From the NCBI GenBank assembly GCA_026315105.1, contig CM048750.1, forward strand, positions 265,165,151 to 265,229,150: a stretch of 64,000 nt of DNA. The letters run 5' to 3'. The stretch comes from Locusta migratoria (lineage: Eukaryota; Arthropoda; Insecta; Orthoptera; Acrididae). The notes below the pieces were generated by a model. The model was given only the letters and a program-made list of their open reading frames with translations. It was not told where the DNA came from and ran no database searches. The stretch's first letter is position 1; each line of letters opens with the position of its first letter. Shown piece by piece: positions 31,851 through 44,093 of this stretch. The position numbers were made by a program, and so were the translations under genes.

Positions 31851-32137
31851 TTGAACATCACAGTGCTTTACTAGGCATGGTCCTGTTTGGAGGTGGTATG
31901 CCGTTGCCTTCCTCCAACCTTCGAACTGACTTACCCAGCCAGTTATAGGGGGACCTACAGTTTAACGTGGGTTCCGAACCACGGTGCTACTCGGTATTTT
32001 TCACATGAGCAATACTGACAGAGGTGAAAGAAGTGGAAAGTGACAGATAAAAATCCTAGGACCTGGCGAGTATCGAACCCGCGACCTTTGGATTTGTAGT
32101 CTGGCACTCTACCACTGTGCAACCGAGGCGCACAAAA
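31851..32137 (-). repeat. tRNA-Cys-like SINE
   Basis: Minus-strand head GCGCCTCGGTTGCACAGTGG, loop region GACTACAAATC (Cys would be GACTGCAAATC) and B box GGGTTCGATAC. The body includes GGTTGGAGGAAGGCAACGGC and ACCACCTCCAAACAGGACCA. A fourth SINE family in this window. Confidence 0.75.
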
Positions 32138-32462
32138 AAAGTTAAATATGTACAAAAATTTTGTGACTCACATAAAATACAGAGTTACTTGTGAAAATGT
32201 AATATAAGAAACAGAAGATTGTCTAACTATTAAAATGCGCATTATTAAAACTTGTATCACCAAAGTGGATCGTCACTGCATTGCACATTTAAAATTGTGT
32301 ATGTTCTTGACACAAGTAACAATGAAACTAAAACAGGTAAACATTCCATAAGTGTGTTGCTATAGGTATCCACCAGGTGGCAGTGGCGTCACAAAGAGAC
32401 AACATGGATACATTTCCCACTAACATAGAACGTCCCATTTTCTAAATTCGATACTTTTTTCC

Positions 32463-32463
<1 letters not shown>

Positions 32464-32503
<40 letters not shown>
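32464..32503. repeat. (AT)n microsatellite
   Basis: 40 bp of AT repeats. Confidence 0.95.
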
Positions 32504-32510
<7 letters not shown>

Positions 32511-32815
32511 ACAATTATTTCACACTTCTCATGTCATGAGTCAATAAGTAAGCGGATTCAAGAGTAGCTCCATGTCTATATTGAGTACAGAGAATAAAAC
32601 TTATAATTATACAGTATAAAAACGAAGCTCACTGACAAATAACAATGACATAACATTGCAGTCAACGTGGTTGTATAGGCGCATGCCTCCTGTCACGTAA
32701 AATAGGAGATCATTATAACTTTTTATGAAGATAATATATCTCATTGAAACCGGTAAAAAACAGCAAATAAAATAAATTAGCAATCTTGCCTGAAGTAAGT
32801 GTGCTTTATATAAAT

Positions 32816-34540
32816 TTTCGATCGCTCTCCATAGGCGTAATATGCCTCTTAACTGAAAAGAAATAAGAGTATACAAAAAGTAACATACCTTTGGAGACCT
32901 TGCAAAATAGTTTCTCGTCAAAATATAAAATGAATAATTACACATAGTCAAATTGTTACGATGCATGTCACGAAACTGGATCATTGTTGCTGATTAAAAG
33001 GTAAAAATATGTCACACAAGTATAAAGCAGACTGACAACAGGTAAACATTTCGTTGGTGTAGTGTTACATATGACTATCATGTAGTAGTGGATCGCAAAT
33101 AGGCAACATAGATACATTTATTATTACTGAAGGATATTGTACTTTGGAGTTTTTAAATGTGTATATAGACATATTGTAAATATACTATGTATAAACGATG
33201 TATCATGGTAGCGAGTCTGCTGTAATATATTTACATCAATATGTTAAAAGTATGGCTTCAGATATCAATAGATTTCGATACATAGTATAAAGTTTAAAAG
33301 ATTATGATATTAACATTTTATATGGTGAGAACAGCAAAAATTTTATAACGTTGTTTGTCAAAATAAACTTTTTTATATTGACCAATTTTATTCAATGTAA
33401 ACATCGAGCTACCTATGAATTAGGTTACATACTGTGTGAAACTTGTATTAGTCACCTAATAAGTTCTCCTTTCAGAATTAATGATATTCAATGTTTCATG
33501 ACTGTTACGATAATGAAAACCTGGGGCTACATATTAAATTTAACTTGCTCATTGTACTATACTTCAGGCTACATTTAGAGCCTAAACTAAAATGTACACA
33601 TTGAAACACATCTCCCTAAAAATATTTCTTGTAATAATAACAGTAATGGTTGTTCAAAATTTAACTGCGCCAAAACATAAATTGTTCCGCCAATTAATTG
33701 AAATTCTAATACAGAATTTGCGTAAAGTTAATAACTGTATTTAGCGCAAAATACTAACCGGGAGATATCTTCCAAGTTATTATCGTTGCATTTACATTTA
33801 AGGGTATGTTCCTGCATTCATAAGTGTATAGAAATTAATCGACACAGCAAAAGCAACGCAAGAAACGCACCATTCAATCAATCTACTTAATAGTTTTGAG
33901 CGTACTGATCCTATTAATGGTATCCGTAATTGAACAAACTGCTGGAGACATGTTGCACTGATTTAATCCAAGTTGACCACGGCTAGCACAAGATCGTGAA
34001 ATAAATTTATTAAATCGACATAAAAAATCTCAGGGACGTTCTAGCAGAGCTATAAATAAAAAAAGTAATTTTCATCAAAGAGACATTATTTAATCAGCAC
34101 GTCTCCAACAATTAGTTTCTTTCCTAAAATGGTGGCGGTAACCATAATCGTTGTATGCTGTATAATAAAACACATCTTACATTAGTGGTTGGGAAAGAAA
34201 AATAGACTTTGATGAAATAAATCCGATCACAAAATTAAAATGAAATCATCCTTATTATTAGTAAAACTATTTTCACCGTTAACACATTTTGCAATCTGAT
34301 GCAACTAGAATCTTACAAAATCAGAGCAAAAGGACAAAACGTCCGAACGCTATCAGAAGGAGAGAGCATCTGCCGATGGCAGCAATCGCTTCGTAAAGAA
34401 ACATATCAAAACTTCTTCATTAGATTGTTCATCAGACAGTACTTTTTTATGTCGATATATTTACAGTTCTGCATTCATTAATTGTTCATAGCGTCCTACA
34501 TCATTTTATACAGAAAATGGAAATCATGACAGTTTTGTGC

Positions 34541-34542
<2 letters not shown>
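32816..34542. other. AT-rich sequence without recognised genes
   Basis: Part of 33035-33125 repeats 32330-32425 in the same direction (CAGGTAAACATT..., CAACATAGATACATTT), so an unclassified dispersed repeat is present. No coding homology. Confidence 0.5.

Positions 34543-34589
<47 letters not shown>
34543..34589. repeat. (CA)n microsatellite
   Basis: About 47 bp of CA, directly abutting the terminal base of the following element. Confidence 0.95.
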
Positions 34590-34593
<4 letters not shown>

Positions 34594-35956
34594 GTGTCTC
34601 ACCTAACGCTGCCACCTCAAATATCTCTGGAACGACAAAAGATATTCAAAAACGGTTTTCACCAGGCATGAGCGTATGGAGGGGCCTAAGAAACTAAATA
34701 CTATGCGAAAATTTAAAACGTTTACAAATACTATTTCCAACACAAACTTGTGGTTTTTTAATGGACACCGCCTATTTTTCGTATGCAATCAATAGCATAC
34801 AAAATCACATAAACAATGGCGTTTATTGCATCGCAATACGCCAATTACATCCCGAGATATTGGGACGCGAAGTTGACGCTTGAAATAAATTAAGCGCACA
34901 GCTAGCGCACGTCCTGAGACTCAAGCGTGAACCTCACCCTGCCTATGTCAGGGGCTCACACAATGGGAATGTAAGAACAATCCACGAAAAGAAACACTTC
35001 CAACGCAAAGTTACGTTTTTCACACTGTAAATGTTTGTTTATTGTAACGAAATTACAAGTAGAGCTACAATTAGAGATAACATCCATGGTTGCACTGTTA
35101 TAAACACATTTACTAGTGCCCTGTGACCCACAGAAACTGTATTGTTTTGCATTACATCCAGCATAGAAAATACACCCACATCTTGACCACTGAAACTGTG
35201 TTACGTCAACATCTGTTCGAAGTGCCGCCCGTTTGCATCAATAAACGTTTGGAGACGTTTAACGAGAGAGTGTTGCACAGATTGTGGAGTTTCTACAAAT
35301 ACTGACACACAGGCCGCAGTAATACGATGTTGCATATCCTCTACTGTCGTTGGCGGTTCTTGATACACTGTCTCTCACTGCGCCCCAGAGAAGGAAGTCT
35401 AATGGCGTCAAGTCAAGGGACCGTGCTGGCCATCGCACAGTACCTCCCTGCCCAATCCACCTATTTGGAAATGTCGCATCTAGAACGTCTCTGGCAAGTT
35501 TTACAGTGTGTGCGGGACATCCATCATGTTGGAACCACATTGATAGTCGAGTTTCCAATCCTAGATCCTCCATGAGGAGCGGTAGTGTGTGTTGAAGAAA
35601 AGATGCATATTGCTGTCAGGTTCACGCTTGAGTCTCAGGACGTGCGCTAGCTGTGCGCTTAATTTATTTCAAGCGTCAACTTCCCAATCACGGGACGTAA
35701 TTGGCGTATTGCAATGCAATAAACGCCATTGTTTATGCGATTTTTATGCTATTGATTGCATACGAAAAAATAGGTGGTGCCCATTACAAGAAACACAAGT
35801 TTGTGTTGAAAATAGTATTTGTAAACGTTTTAAATTTTCGCATATTATTTAGTTTCTTAGGCCCCTGCCGTACGTTTATGCTGGTGAAAACCGTATTTCC
35901 ATATCTTTTGTCGTTCCAGAGATATTTCAGGTGCCAACGTTAGGTGAGACGCCCTG
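34590..35956 (-). mobile_element. DD41D mariner-type element with about 350-bp inverted repeats
   Basis: Ends CAGGGTGTCTCACCTAACG and its complement at 35956, followed by TA. The inverted repeats continue far inward (about 34590-34945 and 35612-35956), sharing AAACGTTTACAAATACTATT, ATTGATTGCATACGAAAAA-type sequence and AAGCGTCAACTT. The short centre holds the transposase remnant. Long inverted repeats of this kind are unusual for mariner elements, which normally have about 30 bp. Confidence 0.8.
35230..35575 (-). pseudogene. DD41D transposase, C-terminal fragment
   Basis: Reads MEDLGLETRLSMWFQHDGCP with the second catalytic Asp, then ARDVLDATFPNRWIGQGG, WPARSLDLTPLDFLLWGAVR with the third Asp. 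I count 41 residues between them. The N-terminal DNA-binding region and first Asp are absent, so this is an internal-deletion copy. Same family group as 16364-17383. Confidence 0.85.
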
Positions 35957-36260
35957 TATATATGCAGGGGGTTTCACTAAGTGTGTTTGACTCTGTAACT
36001 TATAAAATAATATGTGACGGGAAATTTTAATGCGGTAGGTCAACACAAGAAATGTTACACTTTTTGCGGAGCTATGAACATAGTTTATTGTATCATTTTC
36101 CAAAGAGTTACACCACAAAGATATAATTTTTTAAATGGAACAATATTTTTTTCTATTGTGTATTGGTTTAATTTAAACCAGCTGCGTCCAAATCAATTTA
36201 AACTACATTCCTATTACTGTTAGTTTGGGAGCTACAACCATTCTAAGTTCCGGGGGCAGA
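35957..36260 (+). repeat. End sequence shared with the element at 16.3-17.9 kb
   Basis: From GGGGGTTTCACTAAGTGTG, through GACGGGAAATTTTAATGCGG and TAGGTCAACACAAGAAATG, to TTTGGGAGCTACAACC. Matches 17571-17879 in reverse orientation over about 300 bp. It directly abuts the preceding mariner end. Confidence 0.8.
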
Positions 36261-37610
36261 GGCTGCGATAGCGTAGCTGACTGGCCGAGTGGCTATCCCC
36301 TGGGGCACGGCCCATTGTCTCATGACCACCACGCAAAAAGTAGCAATCATGACCGTTCTAGAAGAAATAGAAATATTTTTACATGCACACAGTAACCCTC
36401 AAAATTTACTGAATGAGAAAACCGACCTTTAACACAAAGTTTATAGAAAGCTTTATTGATATCATACAATTAGAAAACGGATAAATTCAAGCAGAGATAC
36501 TAAATAACGTATATCCATAGAGACAAAATAAACAGTGTACTACAGAGATATAACACAATGAAGACGATACCACTAATGAAATATAACAAAATAATTACGA
36601 AAAATTTACTAATAATAAAGCATAAAAACATCAACAAAATGTATTGAAAATTCTAGTAAAAGACCTAATTAAAGCCAAACCCAATAAAACAAACAAATTA
36701 CAACAGAGTTCTCAACAAAACACTTCAATAGTAGCTATGTCAACTTGGAATATCGCAAATACACTGTCAACCAAGCTGTCAACATCGAAATAACGTAAGA
36801 AGCTAACAGCCACCAACTGACATCCAGGTGTAAAAAATAAAGACAGCATAGACATAAACGAGGCACCAATCGATATCTAGGTGAAAAATAAAGACAGCAG
36901 TAACACATACGATATTCCATGTAAGGTAAGAACTAAGAAATAGGGGACTGATAACCTAGCTGTTTAGTCCCCTCAAAAACCAACAACAACTAAGAAATTG
37001 TAAACCATTTCCATCTATAGTTACAATACATATATGTATATTCAGACCATTACAAATGTATTTACAGAGCACCTGATGATGGCTAAAGGCCGAAATGAGC
37101 TCATTGTGATTTATAAATAATAACAGCAAGTATAAAGCAGTGTTGTTGGTGTATCACTATAATAATCATGTCATTACAAGACATATTTTACACCGCGGGC
37201 CCCAAAGAAAAAAAGAAAAGATCAGCAAATCGGTGAAGCCATTCTCAAGTGATGCGCATTCATACATGTGGCAATTCATTCTTATTAATACAGAAGATAT
37301 AGACAGACAGATTCACTGTCATAACTGAAACTGTTTTGCAAAATATGTTACGAATACATTCAGTACCAAAGAAGTAATAATTTTAAACGTCATTCATAAT
37401 CTCAGTGTTCGTGACGTCATATCTCCTGAACTATATGCCGCAAAGTAGGGAACGGAGTAAGACAAGATTATAGCATTTTCGCAATGTTATTCGATCTGAG
37501 CATGCTGCGAAGGAAACCACGCAGAAATTTGGAGATGGGTTTAACATTCTGGGACAAGCAATGAAATTGGCCAGTGACAATGAAATTCTGTCAGAGACAG
37601 CAAAGGATCT
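36261..37610. other. A-rich sequence with two small repeat pieces
   Basis: Mostly A-rich and noncoding. 36934-36990 is a SINE tail remnant with the 7-bp hairpin AGGGGAC/GTCCCCT and a CAACAAC end. 37070-37105 has CTGATGATGGCTAAAGGCCG, the stem-plus-GCCGAAA motif of Penelope-type ends. A tandem pair around AAAAATAAAGACAGCA lies at 36826-36900. Confidence 0.5.
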
Positions 37611-37620
37611 GGAAGAGCAA

Positions 37621-37980
37621 GCCGGCCGCGGTGGCCGATCGTTCTGCGGCGCGCCAGTCACGGTCTGCACGGCCACTACGGTCGGGGGTTCGAATCCCCC
37701 CCTCAGGCATGGATATTTGTGCCGTCCTTAGTGTTAGCTAGTTCATAAGTAGTTTGTAAGTTTAGGGACTGATGACCCCGTACTACGGTCAGACGATCGT
37801 ATCCCCCCTCGGGCATGGATATTTGTGCCGTTCTCGTTCGTAAGTAGTTCATAAGTAGTTTGTAAGTTTAGGGACTGATGACCCCGTAGTTAAGTCCCAT
37901 AAGCTATACAAACATTTGAACATTTGATTGATGACCTCGTAGTTAAGTCCCATAAGCTCTACGAACATTTGAACATTTTT
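37621..37980 (+). repeat. S1 SINE with triplicated tail, 10-bp target duplication
   Basis: Flanks GGAAGAGCAA at 37611-37620 and 37981-37990. After a normal head (GATCGTTCTGCGGCGCG subfamily) the tail stops at GATGACCCCGTA. It restarts at CCCCCTCGGGCATGGATATT for a second full tail, then again at TTGATGACCTCGTAGTTAAG for a third partial tail. One flanking duplication encloses all three. Confidence 0.95.
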
Positions 37981-37990
37981 GGAAGAGCAA

Positions 37991-38185
37991 TTGGACGCCA
38001 TTCGGAAATGGCCGCGTGTTCGAAGGCGCCATGCCACAGATTCGCGACCGCTCCCGACGGAGGTTCGAGTCCTCCCTTGGGCTTGGGTGTGTCTGTCGTC
38101 TTTAGTTTAACTTAAGCAGTTCGTAAGTCTAGGGACCTATGACCATGGCACTTTCGTCCTTCAGCGTTACAAACATTTGAACATA
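37991..38185 (+). repeat. S-family SINE, older subfamily
   Basis: Head AAATGGCCGCGTGTTCGAAG, B box GGTTCGAGTCC, tail GTCTAGGGACCTATGACC, end CATTTGAACATA. Tail pair GGGAC/GTCCT keeps pairing through a G-U. Confidence 0.8.
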
Positions 38186-38280
38186 TACGGTATAAGATAT
38201 AAATGGACGTGTCTCCGTATATTGTACATTGCGGCCAAAACTATTCGCAGCAGGCCAGTGGCGTTTATGCATGCGGCAGC

Positions 38281-38477
38281 CGGCCGCGGTGGCCGAGGGG
38301 ACTGAGGCGCTTCAGTCACGGTCTACATGGCCGCTACGGTCGGGGGTTCGAATCCCCCCTCGGGCATGGATATTTGTGCCGTCCTTAGTTGTAAGTAGTT
38401 CATAAGTAGTTTGTAAGTTTAGAGACTGATGACCCCGTAGTTAAGTCCCTTCAGCTTAACAAACATTTGAACATTTA
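38281..38477 (+). repeat. S1 SINE, 12-bp target duplication
   Basis: Perfect flanks GCATGCGGCAGC (38269-38280 and 38478-38489). Consensus-like copy. Confidence 0.95.
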
Positions 38478-38489
38478 GCATGCGGCAGC

Positions 38490-39269
38490 CTTGAAGCTCG
38501 CAATGCGCACTAGGGTGGTTCGGTCACGGTGCGTGACAGTGGTTGAGTGGTTGAGTGTGGCGAGCAAAGATTCGCTAAATATACAACAATTAATACTATT
38601 AAGAAAAATGGTAAACTCTGTGGTTTACGAGTAAATCCTGGTACTGCAGCCTTGTGTCTCGCATTGTGAAGTATGGTGGTTTGCTTGGTCATGGTTGTAA
38701 GTGGATGAGAGCTTACGACTCGTCACTATTTCTTACAGTCGCGTAGCTTCAGATATAGTACTACTGCTACTGACCGAAAAGTGCTGCCTTGTGCATCTCA
38801 TACGGATCAGCTGCTACTTCTTAGGTTTGACAGATATAAATTAAATTAGTTATAATTCGTTACAAAATTATAGCGGTAGTTAACTTCAAGTACTCTAAAA
38901 TTTTGTTCCACGGTATAAAGCAATTTCTTGCTTAAGTTCTTCGCAATCGGTATTGTAGTAGGAAAACTTACGTCGCTAGTTTTAGTAGTGATGTTATAAA
39001 AAGGACACGTGACAGTGAACTCTGCAACATGTAGATCACAGACATAAATTACTAGATTGGCAATGCCGAGTACAGTATCATTGGTGTTACTGAAGTCTCT
39101 CCGCCATATTTCTATACTACAAACGTGCGATCAGTCGTATGTGTAATATTACAGAAAATATTCGTAAAAATACGGATGAACCCTCGTAACTACGCTGTCT
39201 TTAAAGATTTGACATAATTGTAGATTCATGTGTTGTATCTAGCGGTAGTTTTTCGTATTGCAAATCGAA
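38490..39269. other. Unassigned, with two degenerate ~160-bp tandem units
   Basis: GCAGCCTTGAAGCTCGCAATG (38485) and GCAGCCTTGTGTCTCGCATTG (38647) begin two related units. No coding homology. Confidence 0.4.
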
Positions 39270-39876
39270 GATATAAGGCCAATTCACACTGTCCGTCACG
39301 TCAATTCGCTTATCCCAATACCCGATGTTGAAAGTGAGATTATGAGTGGCGATCTGTTATGTAGAAAGTCATAGTTTAATACTGGAATTGCGGAAATAAC
39401 AAGGTTAAATGTCATAGACTGCCAAAGAAAACTTTACAGTGTACGTTATGGTCAACGTAGCGTGGTAAAGTGACGATATTGCAAAACATTAACCATTTTC
39501 CGGTTTAGATATCCAACTTGCTTTTAGAACGACACTCAATTTAAAGTAAAATATTTAAGACGTCATGAAACATTTGAAATTTACCGCTGAAACAAAGTAT
39601 AATAATAAAATAAAGATTAATAAGACACAGTTGCGTGTAATCTATATAATCGTCTACTACAACATGAAACTCACGTGACGCAAATGGGATAACATCCGAT
39701 GTTAGCAGACGATCGTTCTGTCAAAACTTCCCTCTCGAGAAAGCTTGACGTGACATGACGTGAAGGTTCGTTGACGGACAGTGTCAATGCCGCCATTAGA
39801 AATACATTGTGGAATGTTCTGGCGGAGCGTGACGTGACGTGACGTGACGTGACGGACAGTGTGAATTGCCCTATAC
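39270..39876. mobile_element. Inverted-repeat element with terminal TGACG arrays
   Basis: The left end AAGGCCAATTCACACTGTCC, then GTCACGTCA, is complementary to the right end GTGACGGACAGTGTGAATTG followed by CCC. At the right end TGACG is repeated about five times in tandem (39829-39853). No transposase, and the target duplication is unclear, so the superfamily is open (PIF/Harbinger-like ends are possible). Confidence 0.6.
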
Positions 39877-40627
39877 ACAGTGATGAGTTCATTGATTTGC
39901 CATTAAAAAAAATAAATAAATAAATAAATAAAATCTTGTACCAATTTGTTTCTACTTCGGTTTTTCTATCAGTAGTATGGTCGTTATAAAAGAGCCGTTT
40001 GTCGTGGATAATACGTATCTGTATTATTCTGAGTGTTCTTACGAAATCTACATTCTACTTTGATATATACAGTAATGAGTCCCATTAATTTGCTGTTTTT
40101 GTTCAAATGTTATCAGTCTCGATCAACTGCGAGTTTTTCTTTCAATAGTATGACCGTTATAAATGTGCCATTTGTCGTGGACAAATTCTTCTCAGTATTT
40201 TTCTGATAACTACAATCTGCTTTAACTGTATGTAACGGTAAAATTTTATTTACCATTCCGGTGACCTCGTATGATTATGTTGGCAACATCAACAAAGCGA
40301 TAGAAAGCCCTACCAAGATATTAATATTCTTAGTAATCCTTGCAGTGTGGGTTGATTAGTGTTTCGTACAGATGATGGAATAAATAAACAATGCTGTTCG
40401 TTATCTACGATTGACAAGTCTTTGTATGTGCCCTCTTTCACTCAGTAATAGTAATTGCACTCATAAAACGAAGATTTCAAGACAAAACATATTTATCGTA
40501 AAACGAATGGCTCATGCTAACGTCACACGACTGACAACATAATCACGCAAGGCCGACAGGATAGTGAGTAAAATTTAAGCGTAGGTAACACGATCTTCTC
40601 ATTACAGTATACGATTCGACAATGTTG

Positions 40628-40669
<42 letters not shown>

Positions 40670-41339
40670 CAGCTATTGCGGAAGTGTAAGCTCAAATATA
40701 GATCTTGTTCAAACCTACTAGTATCGCTTACAATGTCATATGGTGTCAGAAGAGCATAATTGTACCCTATGGAAATTTTTTGACGTGAGGTGAGGCTTCA
40801 GTGACAGAGGCAAGTTTGCCAGTCTAGTAATATATGTCTGCGGGCGAAACGCACGAGGAAATTCCGTATCAAGCACTGATAATTAGTTTTATTGCGTTTG
40901 CGTATCACAGCGCTAGCGCCGATGTTAGTGCAAATTGTTTATTTCAAATGGTTGACAATATTGCAGCATAATATGATTCAGATCCAATTCTACGTTTAAA
41001 GAGACAAGAACTAGAGTATAATTGAAGGGTGATTAATTAATATCTGTGTTTTGATTTTAACACATGGTATACTGAAATTTCTATATCGTAACTCAACATC
41101 TATAAGAGGCAGTAACAAAATAGAACGTTAAAATATATCGGAGCAGAATGCCCAAACTTCGAAGCAAATTTACGCGATCCCTAATAGTGTGGAAACGACA
41201 AAAGAAGGCGCTAAGCACCGAAACCAATCAAGAAAAAGGGCGCATCTGGCAGTGTTACGAAAATAAAAATAAAAAATATTAATAATACGAAAAAGTCATT
41301 TACTGCATTTTTCATTTTCCATTATTAAATTAACAAAAT
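39877..41339. other. AT-rich sequence without recognised genes
   Basis: Contains (AAAT)n at 39905-39932 and a poly-T of about 34 bases at 40631-40664. A 25-bp stretch AGACATATATTACTAGACTG near 40825 is an inverted match to 39035-39065. Confidence 0.5.
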
Positions 41340-42881
41340 ACTGCATACATTTTTACAGTTTTGTTCCAATCTTGAAGAAATTATGCGTACTTGACCTTCA
41401 ATCCAAGAGGAAGGTTATGAGTGTGTAAGAATCACATAGTTCAGGAGATATGACGTCATAAAAAAAATGCCCGACAAACTGCGGGGTCACGCGATAATGC
41501 TGCTCATCTTCTAAACCACCGGACCGAATCCGACCAAGCTGTCACACTTATTCCTTACCGTGACGTAACAATTGCTGTGTGGGTAAGAACCTTGTACGAT
41601 ACATACTTCAGAAAATATGCCGCGTATGTTGCGTACCGGAGAGTACTTCATACACGGACTTCGATAAAATCCATAATTTTGCAGTGATCTTGATGAAATT
41701 TTGCAAACTTGAAATGTTCAAATGTTTGTTAAGCTTATGGAACTTAACTACGGGGTCATCAGTCCCTAAACTTACAAACTACTTATGAACTACTTACGAA
41801 CTAGGACGGCACAAATATTCATGCCCGAGGGGGGATTCGAACCCCCGACCGTAGTGGCCGTGCTGACCGTGACTGGAGCGCCTCAGTCACCTCGGCCACC
41901 GCTGCCGGTTGCACACTTGTCACTGAAATTCTGCACACTTGACACTCAAAACAAGAGGAATGTCACTGCCAACATGGTGCATGGCGCTGGGCACTTTACT
42001 GACGGAGTTCGTCATAATCCACAGTTTTATTACGATCTTGATGAATTATTGTACCCTTGATCTTCAGTAATGTACCGTATGGCGCATGGCAGAGGGTACA
42101 TTGCAGTATAGTTTATATTGTTGCAGTGTTCAACACAAAAGCTGATGGATACATGCCACCTTTCATAGAATCGGAGGAAGCGATGACGCAATAAGTACAA
42201 CGGTCCACACAAGGAGGTTAGAATAAAGGGAGGTGGCGTTATCTATGGTGAGAACGTACGTCATTTGAAGCCTGCCCACCATCTTGGTCAGTTTTGGAAT
42301 GCTATTTCTTCGTTAAAACTATGCATTTAGTCGACTCTCTTACTGGAAATACATTGAACTATCAGTCACTGCAAAGTATATATTTTCAAAAAATATACTT
42401 TCTTGAATAAATAGTAATAAAAACTCATCATAATATATTTGATAGCTTAATTTTAACGGCTAATTTGCACTCTTAACGCGTTGTACATCACGGCAAAACC
42501 GTCGGACGTTTTATTCCTGTTTTAAGTGATATAAAACATTAGCTCTACAATACGAACACTTCTCCAAAACTTAGCAGTATGGCGGAGACAGGCTTCACTT
42601 TTTCAGCATAAGGGCATTTTAAAATTAAGCATACCAGTTTGATAATCACCCAGGACGACCCTGCAAAGTGGAAAAGGCGCAAGTAAAAGAAGGAAATAAG
42701 AGGGGAGGAGGAACTCAAAAGGGTGCTTTCCACAGAGAGGTGAGGGACAGAGGGCGGGATGAAGAGATGGGCGGAGGGAAGGGGAGGATGACGTGAACAG
42801 AGGGAGGGGTGGGGAAGGAATGGACAACGATAAGGGAGTGGGAAAAATAAATACCAGGGCAACATCGGGTTTTCAACAATA
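41340..42881 (+). mobile_element. Helitron-like copy (3' part), hit by a SINE
   Basis: Repeated motifs GATCTTGATGAAATT..TTGCACACTT and AGATATGACGTCATA are shared with the Helitron-like elements at 47.6-48.4 kb and 53.3-58.4 kb. 42213-42615 is about 80 percent identical by eye to 53480-53850. The purine-rich tract 42690-42850 is followed by AAATACCAGGGCAACATCGG, a decayed version of the 3' hairpin. The terminal CTAG is lost and the 5' end was not located. Confidence 0.5.
41712..41908 (-). repeat. S1 SINE, 11-bp target duplication
   Basis: TTGCAAACTTG (41701-41711) and TTGCACACTTG (41909-41919), one mismatch. It splits a TTTTGCA..ACTTG Helitron-like motif. Confidence 0.9.
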
Positions 42882-42926
42882 ATGGTATAAACCAAACCGC
42901 CACTATAAACACGGATAAACTCCGTA

Positions 42927-43046
42927 AGAAAAATCAATAAAGTAAGGTGCGATCTCGCAATTTGAGTAATACTAAAATCCGCGGAAAGAAAAATCAATAA
43001 AGTAAGGTGCGATCTCGCAGTTTGAGTAATACTAAAATCCGTGGAA
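42927..43046. repeat. 60-bp tandem duplication
   Basis: Two units of exactly 60 bp starting AGAAAAATCAATAAAGTAAG, with two differences (a/g near 43020 and c/g-t near 43042). A recent local duplication. Confidence 0.95.
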
Positions 43047-43929
43047 GGTTACTCATATGACATTTCTCAAATGGTAGAGGACGCGGCGTTACCTTGTTGG
43101 AGTTGAAACTGGAGGGTAAAGTTGCGTCGTTGACGTATTAACGTATAGCTCTCTTGTTCAGAACCCTTTTAATATACAGCTTTACACAGTATAAACCTTT
43201 ACTCTTGAAACACTCTTTCTTAAGTCGGCAAAAGATTTTACTTAAAAGGAGTCCTTCTGGCATCGGAATTGTTCGGGATGGAACTTTGCAGGATGGTAGT
43301 ATACCTCAAGCCGGTCCACTCATAAAAGTCCTAAAGCGCACTATTCACAAAATTCCAAGTAAAGGTCTCAAAAGTTATGAGCGCAGCACACACACGATGA
43401 CAGAATTGTCAGTAAACACTGTCTGGCAGCACTGTCGGATAGCTCAGGTCGTAATGTGTTGGCCCGTGGACTATCCAGTATCGAACCTGCTTTCATAAAC
43501 ATTGTTTTATTTTTTAACACGTCCTGACTGTTTGTATGTCTGTGTACATACAGTAGGGCAAACAGCTCTCGAACAGCCTCGAAATTACAACAAATAATCA
43601 TAATTTTTACACAGCTTACAATATCGCCAAATTTTATAATAAATTGTAATTACAATTGTAATAAAGGCTTTAATCTGCCTACATGAATTGTAAAATACAT
43701 TTTGAATTATTCTACTTTTTGAAAGAAAACACTGTAACAAAATTTTTAATTAGCTGCAATCGTCAGTTCATAAATGAAATAGTTATTTATGTTGCATTTT
43801 ATAACTTTTTATCATTACTTTTATTTTAAAATTGTTATAACTTTTGATACAAATAATAAAAATAAAATGTTTCACAGAAATAGGATCGAACCCTGATCGT
43901 TCAATTGACACTCTAAATTACATCTACAT
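43047..43929. other. Unassigned sequence
   Basis: Short ORF of 114 codons at 43154 without recognised similarity. AT-rich beyond 43600. Confidence 0.5.
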
Positions 43930-44093
43930 CTACTCTGGAGCGCCACGTTACGGATCGTGTGGCCTCCCGCGTCGGAAGCTCGAATCCTCCCTCTGGCATG
44001 GATGTTTGTGTTGTCTTCAGCATAAGTTAGTTCATAAGTAGTTTGTAAGTTTAGGGACTGATGACCCCGCAGTTAAGTCCCATTTCAACATTT
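43930..44093 (+). repeat. S-family SINE, 5'-truncated
   Basis: Starts within the head (GGAGCGCCACGTTACGG) and has B box AGCTCGAATCC, tail and TTTCAACATTTC end. It lies between two ACATCTACATCTAC tracts (43920 and 44095), so it probably inserted into a LINE-A tail. Confidence 0.8.

Larger units (their letters stand above)
31620..32815. mobile_element. Inverted-repeat element with about 110-bp arms
   Basis: The left arm 31620-31728 begins TATAAAGCACACTTACTTCA. The right arm 32706-32815 is its complement, with roughly 15 percent difference by eye. The spacer holds a Cys-type SINE and an (AT)n array. No transposase and no clear target duplication. Confidence 0.6.

Noticed and set aside
36280..36350. 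SINE head at TGGCCGAGTGG
   Set aside because: A perfect A box but no B box or SINE tail follows; may be chance.
37073..37110. Hammerhead ribozyme (CTGATGA ... GAAA)
   Set aside because: The core-like bases are present, but stem II would need unpaired or shifted bases and I could not build stems I and III; kept only as a recurring end motif.
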